Notes: generated by a model from the letters alone, not told the origin. A DNA stretch of 11,685 nt from Beroe ovata (GCA_946803715.1 CAMPET010000244.1:94342-106026), one strand, 5' to 3'. Shown: positions 1 through 8,036, counted from the first letter of the stretch. Translations and numbers: made by a program.

Positions 1-2
1 AT

Positions 3-632
3 CTTATCTGTGTACCTGAGGATAATATCGAATCAGTATTACAGATGTGTCATTCTTCGCTGGTTACTAATCATCCCGGGATTAAACAAACTTTGGAAGT
101 TTGTCGCCGCTACTACTACTGGCCAAACATGGCAAAGGATGTAGAACTGTTCGTGAATGCGTGCATCAAATGTGCTCGAGTGAAAGCTCCTCCTGCCAAT
201 TATCGAGCAAAACGGCAGCTCATCATTGCCAACAAGTTCAACCAAATCTTGATTATTGATCACATCGATGTTGAGAAGCTTGGGATATCTGCTTGGGGAA
301 ACAAATACATTTTAGGGATCACGGACGCCTGGAGTGGATTGGTGACAGCAGCAGCTACGAATACACAGAGTGCTGAGGAAACTATAAGACTTCTCATGCA
401 CAAATGGATCATGTTGTATGGTTTCCCGAGAGAAGTGGTGTCAGACAATGCTCCCGGTTTCAGGTGGGCATTATACAACGCCACCCTGAAAACAATGAAC
501 GTCAAACCTATTTTCGGATTACCTTACGAATGTAAGTCTGCCTCAAAGGCAGAACGGAGTAATCGACGCTTGAATCAGGGGCTACGTCTGTTATTGGAAG
601 GAAAGCATCCCAAGCAATGGGATAAACATTAA
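3..632 (+). pseudogene. Retrotransposon integrase: zinc-binding and catalytic core domains (5'-partial, ends at frame change)
   Basis: The frame is open from base 3. Integrase inserts retroelement cDNA into chromosomes. The zinc finger is His 51-53, His 72-74, Cys 162-164 and Cys 171-173 (H-x6-H-x29-C-x2-C), with the usual HPGI that follows the second His. The RNase-H-like core has Asp at 258-260, Asp at 444-446 (in SDNAPGF) and Glu at 552-554 (in KAERSN), giving spacing D-x61-D-x35-E, exactly that expected for integrases. The frame then meets TAA at 630-632 while homology carries on one frame over, so this half ends at a single-base frame change. All catalytic residues are present; the break is downstream of them. 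Confidence 0.87.
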
Positions 633-636
633 ACAC

Positions 637-1551
637 CTACCATATGTCTGTGCGGCACTGAATGCACTGAAAAACAGGATGACAGGGTACAGTGCTAACT
701 TCTTGGTGTATGGGAGGGAGCACAACACCCCACTAAGTCTGCTGATTGAAAACGAAGATATCACAACTGAACAACCCGGGTATCCTCAGAGAGCCTATGA
801 AATCCACAAGGCCTTCAAGGACTTGATCAGGAAAGTCAGGAGAAACCTGGACGCTCACTATGAGCGGGAAGACATGGACTTCGATAGGGGAATTCGGAAC
901 TCCCCTTTTAAGGTGGGCGAACTGTGCTTGGTCCTCATCAGGTGCCCCCGCCATAAGATGGCTCCCCATTGGTATGGTCCTGTCCCCGTTGTGAAGCTCG
1001 TAAATGATCACGTGTACGTGATCAAGTTACAGAATGAAGAACAGTTTGTGAACATCAGCAAACTCAAAAGATACCAGCAGAACAAGTTCTCCCAAGATTT
1101 GAACCCGTTAGCTCCCTACTTCACCCCTGTCAGTGTTCCGAATAAGAGAGCGGAGAATAAGGAGGCAGGTGAGAAGGATATACCCCCACTCGAGATCGAA
1201 GTTCGAGTACGTGGTGATCAGGGGACAGAAGATGACCTGTCCGCTAACAGTGGATATAATCAGTCATCAACTGCTGATCATGCAGGTACATCTACGGAAC
1301 AACCGGCTGACTGCCCCTTGAATATGCCAAACGAAAACCATACCACAAGTCCATCCCAGGGAAATGAGGACAATGAACCAATACCCAGTGACAACACCAC
1401 AAACCCCGGGATAAACCCTGACCCCAATATTCCTGCTCTCCCACCTACCCCTACCCTCCATTCTGGTCCATGCAGACACACCTCAAAGACGTCACCATTC
1501 CAGATAGACCCCAGTAAAAAGTCTTATTCACATCTCTGGCATGAAGTTTAA
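637..1551 (+). pseudogene. Retrotransposon integrase C-terminal region with GPY/F module and proline-rich tail
   Basis: Continuation of the integrase in frame 1. Recognisable integrase sequence (LPYVCAALNAL, then YGREHNTPLSLL) begins at 637, upstream of the first in-frame ATG at 679, so the ATG is not a real start. Around 955-1000 lies PHWYGPVPVVKL followed by VNISKLKRY near 1040-1072, the GPY/F-type C-terminal module typical of Ty3/gypsy integrases, implicated in DNA binding and multimerisation. From about 1110 the protein becomes a low-complexity tail rich in Asn, Pro, Ser and Thr, ending at TAA 1549-1551. The last residues may be element sequence up to the junction rather than the natural C-terminus. 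Confidence 0.8.
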
Positions 1552-1658
1552 ATGACAGTGGATGATATCGTGCCATTTGAAAAAGAATACAAAGGAAGCA
1601 GACAAATCTGCTCATATGCAGGGAAGTTTTCCTCAAGATTAATCATGAAGTAGTTTGT
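1552..1658 (+). pseudogene. DNAJC9-like pseudogene, middle/C-terminal fragment (placed before its own N-terminus)
   Basis: From 1555 the translation reads T-VDDIVPFEKEYKGS, closely resembling the part of DNAJC9-family J-domain proteins that directly follows the YW-LFKK stretch. Similarity continues only by changing frame: ADKSAHMQ in the next frame (1598-1621), then KINHEVVC in the third frame (1635-1658). Three frames within about 100 bp and missing codons show it is decayed. Similarity fades after 1658; 1659-1757 gives no convincing match. DNAJC9 proteins are nuclear HSP70 co-chaperones that also bind histones H3-H4. The assignment is by recognition of the protein pattern, without a database search. 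Confidence 0.6.
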
Positions 1659-1757
1659 TTAAATGGACAATATTCAATATCCATAATTACCAATTTGTCC
1701 GCCAAGCCATTACATATCAATCGCTAATTTCTTTTGGAAATTTTGCCTGGCTTAGCA

Positions 1758-2104
1758 ATGACTGAAGAGGATCTTGTTGAAACTTTTGGAACTTCCCACT
1801 TGTTTGAGATTTTGGGTATGGATAAAGGACTTTCATCTGGTGCTGGCAAAAGAACATATTTTAAAAGAGCATTAGAACGTCATCCTGATCGCCAGTCTAA
1901 TAATCAAGAAGACTGTCAAGTTTCAACTCCTGCACCTGCAGATTTCAGCTGCAGTTTCAGCTCCTGAAGATTTATATTTCACTACCTGATGAGGACAGGT
2001 GCTCTGAATATGACAAATATGGAACATTCACTCCAGAGGATAATGTACCGGAAAAGGCAGCAGATGAATGGTCTGCTTATTGGAGAGAATTATTTCGAAA
2101 AGTA
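1758..2104 (+). pseudogene. DNAJC9-like pseudogene, N-terminal J-domain fragment
   Basis: The ATG at 1758 begins MTEEDLVETFGTSHLFEILG, matching the start of DNAJC9-type J proteins; an in-frame ATG at 1734 is probably upstream of the true start. Helix II and the diagnostic HPD tripeptide (1881-1889) are present, so this end once stimulated an HSP70 ATPase. After about 1915 the frame breaks: AGTTTCA(A/G)CTCCTG occurs twice 34 bp apart (near 1919 and 1953), a local duplication that shifts the frame. The rest is readable in frame 2: FQLLKIYISLPDEDR at 1955-1999 and WSAYWRELFRKV to 2104, then TAA. The 3' end stops exactly where the fragment at 1555 begins in the family alignment. No intron is needed, so it looks cDNA-derived, though no poly(A) tail is seen. 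Confidence 0.72.
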
Positions 2105-2178
2105 TAACAATGAATGGAGTGTATAAACATCAACTATAAACTGTAAAACTGAACAATACATTAAAATAGTAGTCCTCC

Positions 2179-2748
2179 TCAGCTAAAGTCCAAGTGCCTT
2201 AGGGCCCACATCTGTTTCAACCCAGGGCGGATGTCCAGCAGATTCTTACGGGTGGGGTCAGTAGACAAAACTTCCAGCCTCAGTCTGAGTGTCTGCCCTG
2301 CCAGCTGATGTTTATAATGCAGCAGAGTTCCATACTTCGCTTTTCCCGTGAGAGACGAACGGATATGTTGATCCAACCCTGCTAACCACACATCGAGAGC
2401 GTTCTGGAAGGAACGCACCACCAAACATACCTCATCCCCAGTGGTGCACTTCCTTAAGTCATCCATGAATTTTATTCTGGCTGGCTCAATCCTACCTAAC
2501 ACCTCCTGTCCTGCAGTAGAAGACCAGATCCACAAGTCTGCATCCTTTAGTTTGGAGAGATTCACACCCTGCAGGAACTGTTCCTTGGGTCGCTGACTCC
2601 AGCAATGGCCAGCAGCTAGGAGTACTTCCTCTGCAGTGAACATTCGTCGCCGTAATGGCTTTTCTGCCGCTGGACAAGGTTTCTTAGGAGTAGAAAACAA
2701 AGCAGCTGTAACAGTGGGGACCACAATCTTGGATCTGATGGGGGCCAT
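2179..2748 (-). CDS. Hypothetical protein, 189 aa, intact ORF of unknown function
   Basis: I do not recognise this protein. The ORF runs uninterrupted from ATG (2746-2748) to TAG (2179-2181), and its base composition is clearly richer in G+C than the flanking DNA, which supports real coding. The N-terminal 40 residues are basic and proline-containing (KKPCPAAEKPLRRR); the rest looks mainly helical with several Trp, Leu and Arg residues. There is no signal peptide, clear membrane segment, zinc-finger spacing or nuclease motif. A TATA box and a plausible initiator lie 50-85 bases before the ATG, and no AATAAA is seen in the 75 bases after the stop. It lies tail-to-tail with the DNAJC9-like fragment. 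Possible origins: a gene of a second mobile element (for example a gag-like protein) or a single-exon host gene. The absence of frame breaks next to decayed neighbours suggests it is younger or maintained. Confidence 0.5.
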   Translation of the reverse strand: MAPIRSKIVVPTVTAALFSTPKKPCPAAEKPLRRRMFTAEEVLLAAGHCWSQRPKEQFLQGVNLSKLKDADLWIWSSTAGQEVLGRIEPARIKFMDDLRKCTTGDEVCLVVRSFQNALDVWLAGLDQHIRSSLTGKAKYGTLLHYKHQLAGQTLRLRLEVLSTDPTRKNLLDIRPGLKQMWALRHLDFS

Positions 2749-2793
2749 GATTTGTTGGTGAACTCGATGTACAAAAGAACTGCTTGGGAAAGG

Positions 2794-2833
2794 AAATGAG
2801 TAGTACAGCAGATATCAGCCATCGACCTTTATA
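2794..2833 (-). promoter_or_regulatory. Candidate core promoter (TATA box plus initiator) for the ORF at 2179-2748
   Basis: On the minus strand CTATAAAGG gives a consensus TATAAA at 2833-2828, and CTCATTTCC at 2800-2792 gives an initiator-like TCATTT with its A at 2797, about 30-36 bases downstream. This is roughly the TATA-to-start spacing of RNA polymerase II promoters. The implied 5' leader to the ATG at 2748 is about 50 nt. TATAAA is not rare in AT-rich DNA, so the call rests on its position and spacing. Confidence 0.35.
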
Positions 2834-4105
2834 GTTGCGTTCACGGTCAGAATGCAATTTAAGAAGGATCAAATATCGCTTAAAGTTAATGATAACGTTC
2901 TTATTCCATAACTGGACTATCAACTCTATGACTGTATCAAGATTAACAATCATTGTCTAATGAGTTTTAAGACTGTTACTTGTTAACGAGCGCAGATTTG
3001 TTTTCAATTAGATTTATCAACGTCTTCATTTGGTAAATTAGGTTTTGGAACCACGTTACGTCTTCACTGTCTATTTTAGAGAATATTACAAGAGCTCATG
3101 ACTGTCGATACTTCAATAATTTAGTATCAGTAATTAGACCACGCGCAGATTTTTAGACTGGAGTAGTGCACTGGATTTAATTAAATACTTTGAATCCGGT
3201 TTTATATACGAAGCATAAGCATGGAAATTTTTCTTATGGAGTTATATTAACGGGATGAAAATTTTAGTAAATTTTCAATTGTTTTGGGGGAAAATATGTA
3301 ACAGAAGCGAGTTGTAAGCTAAATTTTCCCTTATTTTGGTGCTAAGGAGAAGACTCAACTCTGACTATGTCGGATGTGAGACACCCTCCAGAGTCTATTG
3401 ATGTGAATCACAGAAACTCTTATAGACTAAGACCTCTATACGTGGTGAAGAGCCACACCCTTCCCGAGGTGGCACTGTTGCTAACAAAATATAGAGGATC
3501 TAGACCAGCCCAGTCGAAAACAGGGCCATGGACCTGCATCTCCCTGCACAGTAGCATGCACTACTTTTTACTGGATCACTCCTCTCTCTTCTGGATTTCC
3601 CCTCTCTCTGATGGATCACCTTTCTACAACTATGGGAACTCCCCTTCATCTGGAAAACAAGGTATAATATTAATCACCCCACACAATGATCGCAAACAGA
3701 ACAAACACATTTATTCCATATAACCATATAAACCTAAATGTGGACATATGACTGAAAGCAACCACCCCAACAACTCTCGTTACCTATACGTAATGCGTGA
3801 ACTCCAAACGCCCACTATAAGCTGTGTTATTACTCATTTCAACATCTAATCATACAATTTCAACCACGCCCACGCCGCGCACAAATCTCAATCAACTCAC
3901 TCCCTAGATTAAAAAACATCCCCTCTCGCTGAACCGAGAGTCGATCATACGAAAGAATATCATGAAGGGATCCCCCAAATCTACGATGTACTCAAGAGCA
4001 GTCCACCATCACTCAGAGCCTGCTATTCCATTGACCAACGAGCTGTGGAACAGCCGAATCCTTTGTAAGTCTATAATCCTTTAAGTCTTTAATCCTTCCA
4101 CAAGC
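2834..4105. other. Unrecognised non-coding stretch
   Basis: AT-rich DNA to about 3360, including a perfect 8-bp inverted repeat (GAAAATTT/AAATTTTC, 3257-3276). It then becomes C/A-rich on the plus strand from about 3720. A 118-codon ORF at 3367-3723 has no recognisable motif and no supporting signals, and is not called as a gene. No RNA gene or mobile-element protein is recognised. Confidence 0.4.
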
Positions 4106-4419
4106 AACACTCAAATCACCAGCTTAACTCAGATTCAACCATCCCTCGCCTATACAAACCAGTTGACAACTATTCTAAACAGGTGTAGTCCTGCATCCAA
4201 CACACTTGTATAACTACCGCATCTGAATAAAATAGTCGCCGTACATCTTATCCCTAGTAAGTGAATCCAATACTCACACAAATAACATTCGAATCACCAC
4301 ATTAACACAGATTTGAAATCCTTTCAAACCAGCTGACAAACCATCCCTGACAGCAGGCAGACTTATACACTGGCAGACCACTACACCGACTCTGGATCTA
4401 AATAAGAGGAAGCCGTACA
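4106..4419. repeat. Diverged tandem duplication (two copies, about 140 bp each)
   Basis: The segment 4106-4245 (starting AACACTCAAATCACC) is repeated in diverged form at 4284-4419 (starting AACATTCGAATCACC). Matching landmarks occur in order in both: TTAAC-CAGATT, CAAACCAG(T/C)TGACAA, ACAG, CT(G/A)AATAA and GCCGTACA. The offset drifts from 178 to 174 bp, so small indels have accumulated and the duplication is old. The sequence is C/A-rich and non-coding. Confidence 0.65.
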
Positions 4420-4836
4420 ACAGCCGCTGAAATGAATTCTGGAACGGAGTTGGATTGTCCGACTCGACATTCTCCTACGGATACGTTCCAATGAGCCAAA
4501 TGATCCGGAAGGATCTACCACCACGGCATTTTGAAGTAAAATTAAAAAATTTTATTATATACATGGGAGCCGCGCACTCCACCAGCACACTCATATCGAG
4601 CGCTGAATATATGAACACGCCGGACACGATAACAATCCGGTCATCTTTTTCCGCCGAAGAATCTTATCGCCACGGCTTGAAATTTTTAATTATTCATTTC
4701 ACATATCTAATAATAAGCAAAGTTTTCATTATCAAAGGGTTAATAGAATATTATTAACCATCAAACCAGTCCTTCTCAGGCAAGAAATATAATCTAAATA
4801 GTGTCATGATATCTTGAGCTCCTAGCATTGAACTGA
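4420..4836. other. Unrecognised non-coding stretch
   Basis: Contains a 100-codon ORF (4455-4757) whose second half is AT-rich with hydrophobic runs encoded by T-rich sequence; nothing recognisable. No gene, RNA or repeat boundary is supported until the duplicated block begins at 4837. Confidence 0.4.
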
Positions 4837-5757
4837 GATGCTGTATGAGCATTTGCACCCTTACCAGTGATTAGTCACTTTACATCCATACCAGTGAATA
4901 GCAATTTAGCTAAGCAAATTATCACTAGTTGCTGCTTAGCAAGTCAGACATGTTTGTATACTGATCTGGTTTCAGTTTATAAATGCCTCTTCAACTTGCT
5001 TCAGAGCCTGCCAACTAGATTTGGAGGGATAAGGACTATCTATCTCTTGGAGATAACCTAAAGAAGAGCTGTGAATGGATGTCACCATTGACTGAAACAA
5101 AGTCAATGCAAGCATTCTACTTTACAGACAACATCACCTGAAACAATTAAGGTAACAAAGTACTGATTCTGAGCCCAATTTTAAAGGCCTTAGGCCTTGG
5201 AGCTAAAGAAGTATCAAGTGATATGCTTGGAGAAGCAGTTTGGGTTCAATTATTTATTTATTTTTTATTAGTAGTCCTTATGAGTTCTGTTCCTTCATAG
5301 TATCCTACACTTACGAAAATACCATCGTGGGTCTCATACCTTATGGAGATGTCAGATCAGCTGAACCTTAAGAGGTCAATCTATAAACTGAACCTATAGA
5401 GGTATCAGATCAGCTAATCCTGTGGGAAGGTCTAAACAGCTGAACCTTTTGAGGTTTTCCCAACAGCTGAGGCTGTTAGAAGTGATAAACAGCTGAACCT
5501 TTTGAGGTTCCAACTATAGCTGAAGCTATTGACAAAACAGCTGAACAAAAAAAGCAGTCAAAAACAGCTGATCAATTATGATGGTCAGGACAGCTGAACC
5601 AATCAAGGGTCATTAGGACAGCTACATCTGTTGAGGTGTTTTAAACAGCTGAACAGCTTAACCTTTGAGGTTTCAATCATAGCTGAACTTATGGAGGTGT
5701 GCAAAACAGTTGAACTGTTGAAATGCACAAAATATGTTTTATTTTGTAGTTGATAGT
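4837..5757. repeat. Direct duplication, copy 1 (921 bp)
   Basis: Copy 1 of a block repeated at 6001-6922. It runs to the base before the N at 5758. By eye the copies differ at only three places: T/A near 5093, a run of seven versus eight A's near 5549, and A/G near 5731. The left part (4837-5350) contains a short direct repeat of ACCAGTGA-TAG (near 4863 and 4890), a perfect 7+1+7 palindrome AAGGCCT-T-AGGCCTT at 5184-5198 and a TTTATTTATT tract. A 64-codon ORF at 4867-5061 is not supported as a gene. The right part is the minisatellite described separately. Confidence 0.95.
5354..5728. repeat. Degenerate minisatellite of about 27-bp units rich in CAGCTG and short hairpins
   Basis: About 14 units can be aligned on AGCTGA. 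The commonest form is AGCTGAACCTTTTGAGGT followed by a variable 6-9 nt spacer ending in AAC or TAT. Many units contain a short self-complementary stretch, but not the same one: AACCTTTTGAGGTT (5443-5456 and 5496-5509), AACAGCTGAGGCTGTT (5462-5477), ATAGCTGAAGCTAT (5516-5529) and AACAGTTGAACTGTT (5705-5719). CAGCTG is itself a palindrome and an E-box core, recurring about ten times. Spacing and sequence are too irregular for a coding repeat or a CRISPR array. Confidence 0.8.
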
Positions 5758-6000
5758 NGTCCTGGGTCCAGATGATCTCTCGTCCACTGAAGGACAAGTT
5801 CTATGGGTATTCTGCGCCCCTGTCCTACACGACTACGTAATCAACAACACTCTCTGCGAAGTGATCTGCCTCCATACTGGAGGTTTCCTCGACACCACCG
5901 ACATCAGGACATATCTTCCGCCAAAGCCCATAGCAGACACAAAGGCGTACATCTGCTACCTGTTTCTTTCTTTCAAAGCCCAAAAATACTACAAGTATTN
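5758..6000. other. 241-bp island between two Ns, coding-like, unidentified; probable misjoined fragment
   Basis: The bases 5759-5999 are bounded on both sides by a single N, and the duplicated block ends and restarts exactly at those Ns. The island is visibly richer in G+C than its surroundings. On the plus strand one frame is open across its whole length (about 80 codons, including VFCAPVLHDYVINN and DIRTYLPPKPIAD), while the other plus frames and the minus frames are less convincing. I do not recognise the protein. It may be an exon fragment of another locus placed here by scaffolding. Confidence 0.5.
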
Positions 6001-6922
6001 GATGCTGTATGAGCATTTGCACCCTTACCAGTGATTAGTCACTTTACATCCATACCAGTGAATAGCAATTTAGCTAAGCAAATTATCACTAGTTGCTGCT
6101 TAGCAAGTCAGACATGTTTGTATACTGATCTGGTTTCAGTTTATAAATGCCTCTTCAACTTGCTTCAGAGCCTGCCAACTAGATTTGGAGGGATAAGGAC
6201 TATCTATCTCTTGGAGATAACCTAAAGAAGAGCTGTGAATGGATGTCACCATTGACAGAAACAAAGTCAATGCAAGCATTCTACTTTACAGACAACATCA
6301 CCTGAAACAATTAAGGTAACAAAGTACTGATTCTGAGCCCAATTTTAAAGGCCTTAGGCCTTGGAGCTAAAGAAGTATCAAGTGATATGCTTGGAGAAGC
6401 AGTTTGGGTTCAATTATTTATTTATTTTTTATTAGTAGTCCTTATGAGTTCTGTTCCTTCATAGTATCCTACACTTACGAAAATACCATCGTGGGTCTCA
6501 TACCTTATGGAGATGTCAGATCAGCTGAACCTTAAGAGGTCAATCTATAAACTGAACCTATAGAGGTATCAGATCAGCTAATCCTGTGGGAAGGTCTAAA
6601 CAGCTGAACCTTTTGAGGTTTTCCCAACAGCTGAGGCTGTTAGAAGTGATAAACAGCTGAACCTTTTGAGGTTCCAACTATAGCTGAAGCTATTGACAAA
6701 ACAGCTGAACAAAAAAAAGCAGTCAAAAACAGCTGATCAATTATGATGGTCAGGACAGCTGAACCAATCAAGGGTCATTAGGACAGCTACATCTGTTGAG
6801 GTGTTTTAAACAGCTGAACAGCTTAACCTTTGAGGTTTCAATCATAGCTGAACTTATGGAGGTGTGCAAAACAGTTGAACTGTTGAAATGCACAAGATAT
6901 GTTTTATTTTGTAGTTGATAGT
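6001..6922. repeat. Direct duplication, copy 2 (922 bp)
   Basis: Copy 2 of 4837-5757, same orientation, beginning at the base after the N at 6000 and leaving the repeat at 6923. About three differences are visible over the whole length, including one extra A in the A-run near 6711. This near-identity, together with Ns placed precisely at both internal ends, fits either a very recent tandem duplication or the same locus (two haplotypes or overlapping contigs) assembled twice. Confidence 0.95.
6518..6893. repeat. Degenerate minisatellite, second copy
   Basis: Same array as 5354-5728 inside copy 2 of the duplication, with the same units in the same order and the same hairpin stretches. The only change inside the array is the A-run length. 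The two arrays are therefore one array duplicated, not independent expansions. Confidence 0.8.
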
Positions 6923-7004
6923 CAGGAATAGGCGGTGTTCAGGCTGGTTGAATATCGAACATTAAAACCTACAAGGGGATAACAAGATCATAGTACAGGG
7001 TGTG

Positions 7005-8035
7005 CCAAAATAAACGCAACAAAAGTAGACATTAATAACTCAGCTTCTTGATAAAGTTCCTGGATGAAATTTGAGGGTCTGATAGGTATTAGTCATACAT
7101 TTTTCCCACAAAAATTTCAAGTTCCTAGCTCAGAAAATGCCCGAGTTATCAGCAAAAAACTGAATTTTCAGCTCTTTTAACGTCTATAACTCTGGTCGTG
7201 TTTGGAGTTTAACGACGAAATTTGCAGCATAGATAGACTTTACTAACTCCTTATTGCTCAAGAAATTTCAAGTCTCTACCTCAAAAAATGACGGAGAAAA
7301 CACGACCAAAAATACGAGAATACATGGTTTTTCACCAATGTAATGAATATTCAAAATGTACACATTCATGACCCAATGGAAACCAAGATTGTATACATTT
7401 ACACAAAATGTGTTTCACATACCCTATAGAGTAGTTAAGTATCACTTTATGTTCACCACATTCCAATCTACCTCGAAAATGTGATAGTTTGAAATATTGA
7501 TACCGTTACTTCATTATGTGATACACTGCTTTGTTGTGTTTCTGATTTTGTGGGCTCTACATAAATGCTCATATCTTCCCCTTTTTTGGAGACAAATTGA
7601 TGAAATGTTCAGAATTTTTTCTCGAATAGTTGAGCATTGTAATGTTGAAGTCCGCATCCATTTTTGAGGCCCAGATCGTGTGTCATCGATAAGTGAAGTT
7701 GACTAAAGCAGTTCTGTAGTTTTTCGATCATTTCTCCGTCATTTTTTGAGCTAGATACTTGAAATTTTCTGAGCAAGTAAGTGTCAGTGATGTTCATCTA
7801 CGTAGCAAATTTTATTGTTAAACTTAAAACACGACTGGAGTTAAAGACAGCAATAGAAATGTGCAAAAACTGAAAAGTCAGTTTTTTGCTGATAACTCAA
7901 ACATTCTTTGAGCTAGGAACTTGAAATTTTTGTGGGAAAAATTTATGACCAATACCTATCAGATCTCCAAATTTCATCCCGGAACTCTAATCAGAAGCTG
8001 AGTAATAGACGTCTACTTTTGTTGCGTTTTTTTGG
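7005..8035. mobile_element. Non-autonomous foldback/MITE-like element with inverted arms of about 300 bp
   Basis: The left arm (about 7005-7310) begins CCAAAATAAACGCAACAAAA; the right arm (about 7727-8035) read on the minus strand begins CCAAAAAAACGCAACAAAA. Both continue in parallel through GTAGAC, ACTCAGCTTCT, GATGAAATTTG, CTGATAGGTATT, AAATTTCAAGTTCCTAGCTC, GAGTTATCAGCAAAAAACTG and AAAAAATGACGGAGAAA. By eye roughly four bases in five match. About 416 bp of AT-rich unique loop lies between (7311-7726) with no transposase ORF. The left end may extend to GGGTGTG at 6998. The right end is cut by the N at 8036, so target-site duplications cannot be read and the superfamily is unknown. Confidence 0.8.
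7112..7310 (+). repeat. Internal direct repeat within the foldback arm
   Basis: AAATTTCAAGT-CTA-CTCA-AAAATG occurs at 7112 and again at 7263 in the left arm, and the complement occurs twice in the right arm (near 7743-7770 and 7905-7930). The four copies of one motif, two direct and two inverted, are evenly placed. Repeated subterminal motifs of this kind are often transposase binding sites; that role here is inference. Confidence 0.6.
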
Positions 8036-8036
8036 N

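Larger units (their letters stand above)
1..1551 (+). mobile_element. Ty3/gypsy-type LTR retrotransposon, 3' pol remnant (integrase part only)
   Basis: The left end of the window enters an open reading frame of a Ty3/gypsy-like polyprotein already within the integrase region. Protease, reverse transcriptase and RNase H would lie off the left edge. What is seen is an HHCC zinc-binding motif, the D-D-E catalytic core, a frame change, a GPY/F-type C-terminal module and a polar, proline-rich tail ending at a stop at 1549-1551. No polypurine tract or LTR is visible after the stop; DNAJC9-like sequence begins within about 4 bases. This suggests the element is truncated at its 3' end and no longer mobile. 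Family assignment rests on motif spacing and the GPY/F module; the clade within Ty3/gypsy is not determined. Confidence 0.85.

Noticed and set aside
1758-2104. DNAJC9-like piece as a live multi-exon gene
   Set aside because: The frame change is explained by a 34-bp local duplication with no room for a normal intron, and the downstream part lies on the wrong side.
3367-3723. 118-codon plus-strand ORF
   Set aside because: No recognisable domain or motif, low-complexity composition, no promoter or splice context; length is within chance for this composition.
4455-4757. 100-codon plus-strand ORF
   Set aside because: The second half is encoded by AT-rich sequence giving Ile/Phe/Leu runs; nothing conserved is visible.
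4867-5061. 64-codon ORF, repeated identically at 6031-6225
   Set aside because: Its conservation reflects the duplicated block (probably an assembly duplicate), so identity is not evidence of coding.
5354-5728. CRISPR-like array
   Set aside because: Units are degenerate and vary in length with no unique spacers of constant size, and the window is eukaryotic.
5803-6022. Alternative ORFs on both strands inside the 241-bp island
   Set aside because: They are shorter shadows of the fully open plus-strand frame or run through an N.
7609-7797. 62-codon minus-strand ORF in the foldback element
   Set aside because: It spans loop and arm of the inverted repeat and has no transposase motif.
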